Below, in pieces: positions 1-6,321 of a stretch of DNA of 6,321 bases (its first letter is position 1; each line of letters starts with the position of its first letter). Where the stretch lies: NCBI GenBank assembly GCA_003140705.1, contig PLKU01000518.1, forward strand, positions 5,637 through 11,957, written 5' to 3'. Position numbers and translations under genes: made by a program. The notes below the pieces were generated by a model, which was not told the origin of the DNA, did no database searches, and was given only the letters and a program-made list of their open reading frames with translations. The DNA is from Acidobacteriaceae bacterium. Its GTDB lineage: Bacteria > Acidobacteriota > Terriglobia > Terriglobales > Acidobacteriaceae.

Positions 1-2436
1 ACGCCGATTCCGGCTGGCGCCATCAACCCGCTTTCTACGGCGATCCTCAATTACTACAAGCCGTTTGCCAGCCAATTACCGGTCTCCGGCGTTGCTACAA
101 CCGGGCTGGCCTCCGATGACTATGCCAAGGAAGTGCCTTTCACCGATAAGTCGGACAAGGGCGATCTTCGACTGGACTACCAGCAGAACCCGAGCAGCGC
201 ATGGTTTCTGAGAATCAGCGACCGCAAGGAAACGGGCGTCAACCATCCTACAATTCCGCTTCCGCTGGACGGCCAGGCGAATGGCACGATTCGCATTCTT
301 GATCAGCAGGTAGCGCTCGGGTATACTCATCTGTTCGGCGCCAATCGAGTGCTGGACGCGCGCGTGGGACTGTCGCGGACTAAGGCTGGCAAGTTTACGC
401 TCTCAATTGGGCAGAACGACTTCACGATCCCGGGGCTGCCCAACAACCCAATCGTCGCCGGCGGCCTTCCTTCAGAGAGCATCTCCGGCGGCTTTACTGC
501 TTTCGGGCGCCAGAGCACCAACCCGCAATGGCAGGATCCGGCGCTGCTCGATCCCAAGATCAACTACACGTGGGTCATTGGCAAGCACTCGCTGAAATTT
601 GGCTATGAGTACGAGAAAATCTGGATGGCGGTCAATGATAACAATCCGCTCTACGGATCATGGACCTACGGCGGCGGCTACAGCGCTGTTGGCAGCGCGG
701 TTGCCGATAGCTACTGGGCGGACTTCCTGTTCGGGACGACCAGTACCTACCAGCTGGCCAACTATTTTGTGGTGCATCTGCGCCAATCGCTCGACAGCGC
801 CTATGCACAGGATGACTGGAAAGTGGCTCCCAAGCTGACAGTCAACCTGGGCGTGCGCTGGGAGTATGGTTCGCCCTATTCGGAATGGAAGAACAATATC
901 TCCAACTTCGATCCGGTCAACCAGGTGGTGGACACCATCACCCCAGGTGCTGCGGCAGGAAACGGTATCCAGCCCGTCACCGGCAGCGGGGTTTACGGCA
1001 GTACCCTGATTAACCCCGACCTGGCCGACTGGTCGCCGCGCGTTGGATTTTCCTACGAGGTGATGTCGAAGACGGTAGTCCGCGGCGGTTTCGGCACTGG
1101 CTTTGTCCACTACACACGCGCCGGTTCAGGCGATATTCAGGCCATCAATGCTCCGCAGGCGCAGTTTGCCGTTGTAACCCAAATCAAACCGACACTCACA
1201 AATGCGTGCAGCACTCCGCTTCCGGCGCAGATCATCTCGATCGGAACGACGACTCCCAGTTGCTACGCGACTGCCGGCCAGGGCTTTCCATCGGGCCTTG
1301 TGACCACATTCAACCCCGCAACGGACAACATTACCTGGGTGCCTAAAAACACTCGAGACAGCTATGTCGAGAGCTACTTCCTGAGCGTACAGGAGCAACT
1401 AGCCAAGAACACGCTCCTCGATGTTGCTTTCGTCGGCAATCATGGACTGAAGCTGCAAGGCTTCCTGAACGCCAACCAGAGAGTGCTCTCCACACTTGGC
1501 ACGAGCAACGTCCAGAGGGCCTACGCCAACTGGCCCAGCGATATTACGGAAGCTCTGAATGAGTTCTACTCCAATTTCAACGCGTTGCAAGTCCGCTACG
1601 AGCAGCGCTTTGTGGGTGGATTGACTTTGCTGAACTCGTTCACATGGGAACACTCGCTTGATAATGCCAGCGCCTCGCTGGAGGGCAACACACCGTCGCC
1701 CCAAAACGGCCTCAACCTCAAGGCAGACTATGCCCAGTCTGATTACAACTTGCCCGTCGCCAACGTAACCAGCCTGGTATACGATCTCCCATTCGGCCAT
1801 GGCCGGCGATTTGGGTCGACCATGAATGGAGCAGGGGATGCTGTACTTGGCGGCTGGCAGATCAGCGCCATCAACACAACTCAGGCTGGCACACCCTTCA
1901 ACCTGACCTATACGCCCAACACAACCCAACAGGTTTCTCCGCAAATTTCGGCAACCTATCGCGGCGCCAACGAATACCGGCCGGACTATGCGCCTGGCAC
2001 AAAGATCACGCAAGGAAAAACGAATCGCGCGGCGAACACCGGCTACGTGAACTATGTAAACTTCTCTGCCTTCGTGCTGCCACCGGTCAAAGACGCTGGC
2101 GGGAACTACCTGAGCCCGTTCGGCTCCGCCTCGCGCAATCCCGGCCGCACGCCGCCATTTAACGAAACCGATCTCGATATCAACAAGAGGTTCAACACGC
2201 CGGTTGAGAGCGTGAAGATTGAGTTCCGCACGGAGCTCTACAACCTTTTCAATCACACAAATCTGTATCTCCCGGGCACGATCAACGGAACGCAGGGCAC
2301 CACGACAAGCACGCTCGGGACCGGAGTGACGCCGACAATCGCGCAGGTCACTGGCGGGGTTCCGAACGCAGGTGGACAAATCACAAGCACGTTTGAGCCC
2401 CGTATTATTCAGTTCGGATTGAAAGTCATCTACTAA
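1..2436 (+). CDS. TonB-dependent receptor, Oar-like, C-terminal beta-barrel part (5' end outside window)
   Basis: Outer-membrane receptor that would import a ligand using TonB/ExbBD energy; the ligand cannot be told from sequence. The reading frame is open from base 1 to the TAA at 2434-2436, giving 811 residues with no start, so the signal peptide, the N-terminal carboxypeptidase-regulatory-like domain and most or all of the plug usual in this family lie upstream. Visible barrel features, numbered from the first codon in the window: an AYAQDDWKV strand with LTVNLGVRWEYG after it (about 266-285), WSPRVGFSYE (from 344), VRGGFGTGF (from 360), and a late EFRTELYNLFNHTNL (741-755) typical of Oar-like acidobacterial receptors. 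The protein ends in IIQFGLKVIY, an amphipathic last strand with a terminal aromatic residue, as expected for a BAM-recognised barrel. Composition is rich in Asn, Thr, Gly and aromatics. Such proteins usually exceed 1,000 residues, so roughly a quarter is probably missing. The family call is firm; the substrate is unknown. Confidence 0.88.
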   Translation, partial: TPIPAGAINPLSTAILNYYKPFASQLPVSGVATTGLASDDYAKEVPFTDKSDKGDLRLDYQQNPSSAWFLRISDRKETGVNHPTIPLPLDGQANGTIRILDQQVALGYTHLFGANRVLDARVGLSRTKAGKFTLSIGQNDFTIPGLPNNPIVAGGLPSESISGGFTAFGRQSTNPQWQDPALLDPKINYTWVIGKHSLKFGYEYEKIWMAVNDNNPLYGSWTYGGGYSAVGSAVADSYWADFLFGTTSTYQLANYFVVHLRQSLDSAYAQDDWKVAPKLTVNLGVRWEYGSPYSEWKNNISNFDPVNQVVDTITPGAAAGNGIQPVTGSGVYGSTLINPDLADWSPRVGFSYEVMSKTVVRGGFGTGFVHYTRAGSGDIQAINAPQAQFAVVTQIKPTLTNACSTPLPAQIISIGTTTPSCYATAGQGFPSGLVTTFNPATDNITWVPKNTRDSYVESYFLSVQEQLAKNTLLDVAFVGNHGLKLQGFLNANQRVLSTLGTSNVQRAYANWPSDITEALNEFYSNFNALQVRYEQRFVGGLTLLNSFTWEHSLDNASASLEGNTPSPQNGLNLKADYAQSDYNLPVANVTSLVYDLPFGHGRRFGSTMNGAGDAVLGGWQISAINTTQAGTPFNLTYTPNTTQQVSPQISATYRGANEYRPDYAPGTKITQGKTNRAANTGYVNYVNFSAFVLPPVKDAGGNYLSPFGSASRNPGRTPPFNETDLDINKRFNTPVESVKIEFRTELYNLFNHTNLYLPGTINGTQGTTTSTLGTGVTPTIAQVTGGVPNAGGQITSTFEPRIIQFGLKVIY

Positions 2437-2450
2437 AACGCACGAGATCT

Positions 2451-2480
2451 GTGTGCCAGTCAAGAATTCGGCTGGCACAC
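2451..2480 (+). terminator. Stem-loop after the receptor gene, probable terminator
   Basis: A perfect 9-bp inverted repeat, GTGTGCCAG (2451-2459) and CTGGCACAC (2472-2480), extended inward by a T-G wobble (2460/2471) and a C-G pair (2461/2470), leaving an 8-nt loop AAGAATTC. It begins 14 nt after the receptor stop codon, the usual place for an intrinsic terminator. No clear T-tract follows (TGGTCAGCC), so it may act as a weak or Rho-assisted terminator, or protect the mRNA 3' end. Confidence 0.6.
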
Positions 2481-2614
2481 TGGTCAGCCTATTGCTTCCG
2501 CATTTCTGGAAGATCGCGCCTGTCTCCATTTTCATGATTGGCTCGCGGCACCTCATCGTGTGAAAGCGCACTCCTTGCGCGGAGTAATGCGACGCGATGG
2601 AGAGGCATCGCCTT

Positions 2615-2641
2615 TTAGCAACCAGGCAATCGGCATACTAT
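2615..2641 (+). promoter_or_regulatory. Weak candidate sigma70-type promoter for glpDT
   Basis: TACTAT at 2636-2641 matches the -10 consensus at four of six positions, including the key second A and final T. TTAGCA at 2615-2620 matches the -35 consensus at four of six positions, but the 15-bp spacing is short. Transcription would start near 2648 and leave a leader of about 78 nt. This is only the best match I found by eye. Confidence 0.22.
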
Positions 2642-2697
2642 GGGCATGTGCGCCTCAGCACACCCCAGATCGTGCTCCATCTAGTAACATTCACTGC

Positions 2698-2711
2698 GTC
2701 TCAGGTGAGAC
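2698..2711. promoter_or_regulatory. 14-bp palindrome, candidate operator before glpD
   Basis: GTCTCA (2698-2703) and TGAGAC (2706-2711) are perfect inverted repeats around a central GG. The palindrome ends directly against the glpD Shine-Dalgarno at 2712-2717. The two-base centre suits a dimeric DNA-binding protein better than an RNA hairpin, although a 5-bp stem with a 4-nt AGGT loop could form in RNA. A repressor bound here would block transcription of glpDT. No regulator gene is in the window, so the role is inferred. Confidence 0.35.
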
Positions 2712-2717
2712 AGGGAG
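2712..2717 (+). promoter_or_regulatory. Ribosome binding site that fixes the glpD start
   Basis: AGGGAG lies 8 nt before ATG 2726, a good Shine-Dalgarno spacing. A second AGAGG at 2720-2724 is only 1 nt from the ATG and too close to be the main site. This supports 2726 over the upstream in-frame ATG at 2597. Confidence 0.65.
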
Positions 2718-2725
2718 CCAGAGGT

Positions 2726-4306
2726 ATGACCGTGAGAGCAGAGATTCTGCGTGAATTAGGCCGACAGGCAGAACCCTGGGATGTGTTGGTGATTGGCGGC
2801 GGAGCCACCGGCCTGGGAGCTGCGGTTGAAGCCGCCTCGCGGGGCTTTCGCACACTCCTGGTGGAGCGGTTCGACTTTTCAAAGGGGACTTCAAGTCGCA
2901 GCACAAAGCTTGTGCACGGCGGGGTTCGCTATCTCGAACAACTGAATCTCACACTGGTTCTGGATGCTCTGCGGGAACGTGGCCACATGTTGAGGAATGC
3001 TCCTCACCTGGTTCACGATCTATCATTCGTCGTTCCGGCCTACAGCTACTCTTCGCTGACCTATTATGGTCTTGGTTTGAAGGTCTATGAGCGATTATCG
3101 GGGCGCTTGTCGTTTGGACGATCGGAACTGCTTTCGCGTGAGAGCACTCTAGAGAAGCTGCCGGGGCTTGTCGGGGATGGGCTTCGCGGGGGCATTCTCT
3201 ACCACGATGGGCAGTTTGACGATGCTCGCTATGCGATTGCCTTGTTACGCACATTGGAAGATCTCGGAGGGACCGCCATCAACTATGTGGAAGCCGTCGG
3301 GTTTCTTCAGCATCACGGAAAGACGATTGGCATCAAGGCGCTGGATCGTGAAGGCGACACGCTGTTTGAGCTGCAGGCGAATGTAGTGATCAATGCCTGC
3401 GGCGTTCAGGTGCAGGACACACTGGAGTTGGACCATGGCAAGGGAGGCTCCTTTCTTGCTGTCAGTCAGGGATCACATTTTGTGCTGCCGGGCTCTTTCC
3501 TGCCCGGAAATACAGCGTTGATGATCCCTAAGACTGCGGATGGCCGAGTGCTTTTCGCTATCCCATGGCACGGAGCAACGATCGTGGGGACCACGGATGA
3601 ACCCGTAGATCAAGCTGCTACAGAGCCAAGGGCCATGCATTCGGAAAAGCAATTTCTGATGGAACATATTGCCCGCTATCTCGGACATGCGCCGAAGCCA
3701 TCTGAAATCATGAGTGTGTGGTCAGGCTTGCGGCCGCTTGTGCGAAAGGGTGGCGTGAAGACCTCAAAGCTTTCGAGAGACCACACAATCATGGTTTCTG
3801 CATCCGGCCTGGTTACCGTGACGGGCGGGAAGTGGACGACTTATAGACGCATGGGACAGGACACAATCGACCGAGCCTGCAAGGTTGCCTCGCTGCCGAC
3901 GCGACCATCAAAGACGCTAGAGATGAAACTGCACGGCTGGACGATGGAATCGGCCGGAGCGGCAAGTGAGTGGGAGCGAGTTTACGGATCGGATTTACCG
4001 ATGCTTTGCGCACTTTCGTCTGAGGGCAGCACCCTGGATGCGCTAATTCATCCGCGACTCCCATTTAGGATGCGTGAGGTGGTTTGGGCGGCGCGCTATG
4101 AAATGGCACGAACAGTGGAGGATGTTCTTGCCCGGCGTACGCGGGCTCTTTTCCTTGATGCGCGTGCTGCAATTGAAGCCGCGCCCGCGGTCGCGGCTCT
4201 TCTTGCCAAGGAATTGAACAGGAGCGAAGCCTGGATGGCAGAGGATCTGGCTAACTTTGTTGAAGTGGCAAAGGGTTACCTTTACAAGGCCAGTGAGGTT
4301 TCATGA
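2726..4306 (+). CDS. glpD: Aerobic-type FAD-dependent glycerol-3-phosphate dehydrogenase
   Basis: Oxidises sn-glycerol 3-phosphate to dihydroxyacetone phosphate with FAD, passing electrons to membrane quinone; a peripheral inner-membrane enzyme. The product is 526 residues (E. coli GlpD is about 501). Start ATG 2726 is chosen for its AGGGAG ribosome site and because the FAD domain begins soon after. Domains: Rossmann FAD motif IGGGATGLG (23-31) with ribose-binding Glu47; the family block GTSSRSTKLVHGGVRYL (54-70), whose His64, Arg68 and Tyr69 correspond to E. coli His50, Arg54 and Tyr55; QGSHFVLP (248-255); IVGTTDE (286-292); SGLRPL (333-338) with Arg336; Arg351; and GGKWTTYRR (367-375) with Lys369. 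A C-terminal helical DAO_C domain covers about 438-519. Small oddities are Glu35 where the family signature has Asp, Gly377 where Ala is usual, and NACGVQVQ (223-230) instead of the common NA-T/A-GPWV type. The stop overlaps the glpT start, so the two are one operon. Confidence 0.95.
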   Translation: MTVRAEILRELGRQAEPWDVLVIGGGATGLGAAVEAASRGFRTLLVERFDFSKGTSSRSTKLVHGGVRYLEQLNLTLVLDALRERGHMLRNAPHLVHDLSFVVPAYSYSSLTYYGLGLKVYERLSGRLSFGRSELLSRESTLEKLPGLVGDGLRGGILYHDGQFDDARYAIALLRTLEDLGGTAINYVEAVGFLQHHGKTIGIKALDREGDTLFELQANVVINACGVQVQDTLELDHGKGGSFLAVSQGSHFVLPGSFLPGNTALMIPKTADGRVLFAIPWHGATIVGTTDEPVDQAATEPRAMHSEKQFLMEHIARYLGHAPKPSEIMSVWSGLRPLVRKGGVKTSKLSRDHTIMVSASGLVTVTGGKWTTYRRMGQDTIDRACKVASLPTRPSKTLEMKLHGWTMESAGAASEWERVYGSDLPMLCALSSEGSTLDALIHPRLPFRMREVVWAARYEMARTVEDVLARRTRALFLDARAAIEAAPAVAALLAKELNRSEAWMAEDLANFVEVAKGYLYKASEVS

Positions 4307-5646
4307 AAGGCTGGAACCTTCCATTTCTCAAACCCTCAGCGCACATAGCCCAGCTTCCGGAGGAAGAGGTCAAAAGGAAGTACCCACAACTGCGATGGCA
4401 GATACTGGAATCTACTTTTATTGGTTACGCCACGTTCTATCTTGTGAGAAACAATCTTCCAGTCGTCTCGATGGAGATAGGGAAGTCACTTCATTACAGC
4501 AAAGGGCAAATCGGGGACATGCTTGCGCTGACGGCAATCGCGTACGGCGTGGGGAAATTTGTCATGGGAACCTGGTCGGACCAAAGCAATCCCCGGTACT
4601 TTATGCCATTGGGATTGCTTTTGACCGCGTTGTGCAATTTCGCATTTGCTGGCGTCAGCAGCTATCAAATGCACCTGGCGCTGTGGACGTTGAACGGATT
4701 AGTGCAGGGAATGGGATGGGGTCCGTGCGGCCGTTCCCTGGGTCACTGGTACAGCATTCGCGAAAGAGGCACGGTTTTTGCGTTCTGGAACATCGCGCAC
4801 AACGTTGGAGGCGGACTTACCGGCCTGATTGTCGCTTACAGCACGGTATTACTTGGTTGGCATTCGGCCTTCTATGTCCCGGGGATTCTTGCGATTCTTT
4901 GCGCAATCTATCTTTTGCTGCGTCTTCGAGACACACCACAGTCCGTTGGGCTTCCTTCTATTGAGGAATATCGGAACGACTACCCGAAGACGGGAAACGC
5001 CGAGAGGGAGGATGAGCTAGGAACGCGCGAATTGCTTGTGGATTACATTCTCAAGAATCGGTATCTCTGGCTGTTCGCCGGCGCGAATTTCTTTGTGTAT
5101 ATCGCCAGATATGCCATGCTCGACTGGGGTCCGACCTACCTGAAAGAGGTGAAGCACGCCAGCCTTGGAGAGGGAGGAATCAGCACAGCGATGCTGGAGT
5201 TTTCAGGAATCTTCAGTACCATTCTGATGGGTTGGTTATCCGATAAGGTTGGGGGTCGGCGCGGCATGGTCAGCCTGCTGTGCATGATCCCGGTTTTTCT
5301 TTCATTCATCGGCATTCTCTACGCACCCGATGACAAGCTATGGCTTGACCTGGTGCTGTTTGGAATCATCGGGTTCTTTATCTATCCACCGGTTATGTTG
5401 CTAGGCGTGACTGCGCTGGATTTCAGCTCGAAGAAAGCTGTTGGCACGGCGGCGGGTTTTGTGGGTCTGTTTGGCTACCTGGGGCGCACGCTGGAAGGCA
5501 AGGGAATCGGTACTCTGGCGGAACTATACGGGTGGAATTCAGCGATTTCAGCGATTGTGATTTCCACTTTTCTGGGCATTGCGCTGCTGTCGCTCACGTG
5601 GAAACTGTCACCGCGCAATGCGAGAGTGGTGAAGGCGGGGAATTGA
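4303..5646 (+). CDS. glpT: Glycerol-3-phosphate:phosphate antiporter (MFS, OPA family)
   Basis: Inner-membrane antiporter that takes up sn-glycerol 3-phosphate in exchange for inorganic phosphate, supplying GlpD. The product is 447 residues (E. coli GlpT is 452), with about 12 hydrophobic segments in two halves joined by a hydrophilic loop (about 207-250). The GlpT-family signature RG-x5-WN-x2-HN-V-GG is complete at 155-170. Residues matching the E. coli phosphate site are present: Arg49 (YLVR), Arg269 (YIARY) and His166, plus Lys85 (YGVGKF). LRDTPQSVGLPSIEEYRNDYP (207-227 region) and LDWGPTYLKEVKH (273-285) also resemble GlpT rather than the hexose-phosphate transporter UhpT. The start ATG overlaps the glpD TGA as ATGA (4303-4306), with GAGG at 4295-4298 as a short-spaced ribosome site, suggesting translational coupling. 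Helix-11 region GYLGRTLEGKG (391-401) carries Arg395, Glu398 and Lys400, where E. coli GlpT is small and uncharged. Related OPA substrates (other organophosphates) cannot be fully excluded. Confidence 0.93.
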   Translation: MKGWNLPFLKPSAHIAQLPEEEVKRKYPQLRWQILESTFIGYATFYLVRNNLPVVSMEIGKSLHYSKGQIGDMLALTAIAYGVGKFVMGTWSDQSNPRYFMPLGLLLTALCNFAFAGVSSYQMHLALWTLNGLVQGMGWGPCGRSLGHWYSIRERGTVFAFWNIAHNVGGGLTGLIVAYSTVLLGWHSAFYVPGILAILCAIYLLLRLRDTPQSVGLPSIEEYRNDYPKTGNAEREDELGTRELLVDYILKNRYLWLFAGANFFVYIARYAMLDWGPTYLKEVKHASLGEGGISTAMLEFSGIFSTILMGWLSDKVGGRRGMVSLLCMIPVFLSFIGILYAPDDKLWLDLVLFGIIGFFIYPPVMLLGVTALDFSSKKAVGTAAGFVGLFGYLGRTLEGKGIGTLAELYGWNSAISAIVISTFLGIALLSLTWKLSPRNARVVKAGN

Positions 5647-5696
5647 TGCCTGGTTGGAAGCGCTGGGTTGATGCGGCGCATGGATCAGGTCGGAAC

Positions 5697-5725
5697 GCGG
5701 AATCTGTGGGTGATACAGGATTCGC
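5697..5725. terminator. Imperfect hairpin between convergent genes, possible bidirectional terminator
   Basis: Ten base pairs form between 5697-5707 and 5715-5725: GC, a bulged G5699, GAATC, TGT, then a 7-nt loop GGGTGAT, then ACA, a bulged G5718, GATTC, GC. It lies 50 nt after the glpT stop and touches the stop codon of the opposing gene. There is no T-tract on either side, so a terminator role rests on position and structure only. Confidence 0.3.
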
Positions 5726-6321
5726 TAGGAGAAGCGGGTCCGCCGCCACAACAGAGTACCGCAAACTCCCAGGGGCACGATTGTGCCAATGATGAGAACA
5801 ATCATCCAGGGAATGCTGACTGATATTTGCTGGACCTTGGTTCCGAGAGCGAGCCAGACGAAGATTCCCACCGCGGTGCACATGACCAGCACCTCCCACC
5901 ATCGCCTTTGGTGCGGCTGTCCGGCCAAGGGATCATCGCCGGCAACCACGGCTGCCACATGGACTGAGTCCAACCGGTATCGGTCGCACTCCCGATCCAT
6001 GGATTGCTTCCAGTTCGTCAGTTCCGAAACGGGCGGTGCGGCCGTGCTGATGGATAGTGCTCCGGCGATCATGACCAGCGATCCGGTGATGACGAGCACT
6101 TTGCCTGTGGGGCTCAGTCCGGACAATTCGGAAAACACCAGCGCACCCCAAGCCAGTCCCCAAAGCTGGTTGGTGTTTGAGAGAGGGATTCCACGGCCGA
6201 TACCGATATACTTGGCCGCGAAATTCTGAAACAGGTCGCCAACGACCCAACAGAAGCCTCCGAGGAACGGCCAGAACAGCATGGGGCGAGCTCTTTCCAG
6301 CTCGCCGGTCAAATTGCCCAC
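5725..6321 (-). CDS. DMT-superfamily transporter, GRP/GlcU-like, C-terminal part (5' end outside window)
   Basis: Inner-membrane protein probably moving a sugar or other small metabolite; the substrate is unknown. The frame is open to the right edge, so the GTG at 6319-6321 is most likely internal and at least 198 C-terminal residues are seen. Numbered from that edge: hydrophobic segments at about 13-31, 52-64, 75-92, 143-160 and 170-192. The stretch FAAKYIGIGRGIPLSNTNQL (34-53) followed by a helix ending VFSEL (62-66) fits the GlcU/GRP repeat pattern (IG, small residues, P-S, then QL-G and a helix ending in a Glu), which supports the family call. After the repeat comes a hydrophilic linker (about 97-142, rich in Asp, Arg and His, with ECDRY and RRWWE) and then two more membrane helices and a basic tail, LWRRTRFS. 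It is transcribed towards glpT and is not part of that operon. An EamA-type permease of another DMT subfamily is the main alternative. Confidence 0.68.
   Translation of the reverse strand: MGNLTGELERARPMLFWPFLGGFCWVVGDLFQNFAAKYIGIGRGIPLSNTNQLWGLAWGALVFSELSGLSPTGKVLVITGSLVMIAGALSISTAAPPVSELTNWKQSMDRECDRYRLDSVHVAAVVAGDDPLAGQPHQRRWWEVLVMCTAVGIFVWLALGTKVQQISVSIPWMIVLIIGTIVPLGVCGTLLWRRTRFS

Larger units (their letters stand above)
2481..2725. other. Intergenic region upstream of glpD, non-coding as far as can be seen
   Basis: No convincing gene lies here. It holds several small inverted repeats: CTTCC/GGAAG (2495-2499 and 2508-2512), ACTCC/GGAGT (2570-2574 and 2581-2585), TGTGC/GCACA (2647-2651 and 2658-2662), and the 14-bp palindrome listed separately. 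The glpDT promoter should be in this stretch, since a stem-loop closes the preceding gene and the gap is wide. An open frame continues from glpD back to 2597, but it has no GlpD-like sequence and is not taken as coding. Confidence 0.6.

Noticed and set aside
133..135. GTG as a start codon for the receptor
   Set aside because: The same frame is open back to base 1 and encodes plausible receptor sequence (for example LNYYKPF), so the GTG is an internal valine and the gene is cut by the window edge.
1399..2571. 390-codon open frame on the minus strand under the receptor gene
   Set aside because: It is antisense to clear receptor sequence, contains no recognisable domain, and is the kind of long shadow frame common in higher-GC coding DNA.
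2597..2725. Upstream in-frame ATG that would add 43 residues to GlpD
   Set aside because: The extension has no family similarity, would cover the palindrome and the AGGGAG site, and GlpD proteins start shortly before the FAD motif, as they do from 2726.
5538..5555. Perfect tandem duplication of TTCAGCGAT inside glpT
   Set aside because: It simply encodes the repeated Ser-Ala-Ile of a transmembrane helix and keeps the frame; two 9-base copies are no sign of a mobile element.
5646..5792. Small plus-strand frame whose ATG overlaps the glpT stop (TGATG), 48 codons
   Set aside because: It has no ribosome site of its own, no recognisable sequence, and runs antisense into the DMT gene. Only the overlapping start is suggestive.
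5783..6229. Plus-strand open frame of 148 codons opposite the DMT gene
   Set aside because: It is antisense to a well-supported membrane protein and its translation shows no membrane or domain pattern.
1..6321. tRNA or rRNA genes, CRISPR arrays, insertion sequences, attachment sites
   Set aside because: Reading both strands by eye I found no cloverleaf, no regular repeat-spacer pattern, no transposase and no terminal inverted repeats with target duplications.

Overview
The window looks like chromosome from a Gram-negative bacterium, most likely an acidobacterium (class Terriglobia or a relative). That guess rests on the first gene, which has the look of the large Oar-like TonB-dependent receptors that are highly expanded in Acidobacteriota, and on moderately high-GC, densely coding DNA. 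It is an inference from protein style, not a database match.

Layout. Positions 1-2436 (+) hold the C-terminal 811 residues of an outer-membrane TonB-dependent receptor whose 5' end lies outside the window. A strong stem-loop follows 14 nt after its stop. A 289-bp gap (2437-2725) then carries further small inverted repeats, including a perfect 14-bp palindrome just before the next gene. Positions 2726-4306 (+) encode an FAD-dependent glycerol-3-phosphate dehydrogenase (glpD), and 4303-5646 (+) encode a glycerol-3-phosphate:phosphate antiporter (glpT). Their stop and start codons overlap as ATGA, so they form a tight, probably translationally coupled operon. After a 78-bp convergent gap, 5725-6321 (-) is the C-terminal part of a DMT-superfamily (GRP/GlcU-like) sugar-permease-type membrane protein, cut by the right edge of the window.

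How it works together. GlpT would bring sn-glycerol 3-phosphate (for example from phospholipid or teichoic-acid breakdown) across the inner membrane in exchange for phosphate. GlpD would oxidise it to dihydroxyacetone phosphate and pass electrons to quinone. No glpK, glpF, glpQ or glpR is present in the window, so this is a G3P-scavenging module rather than a complete glycerol locus. The TonB receptor lies upstream on the same strand but is separated by a probable terminator; a functional link with glpDT is possible but not shown.

I do not see a clearly undescribed system here. The points most worth checking are the compact glpD-glpT operon with its palindrome, the charged residues in the GlpT helix-11 region, and the unusual C-terminal layout of the DMT protein.
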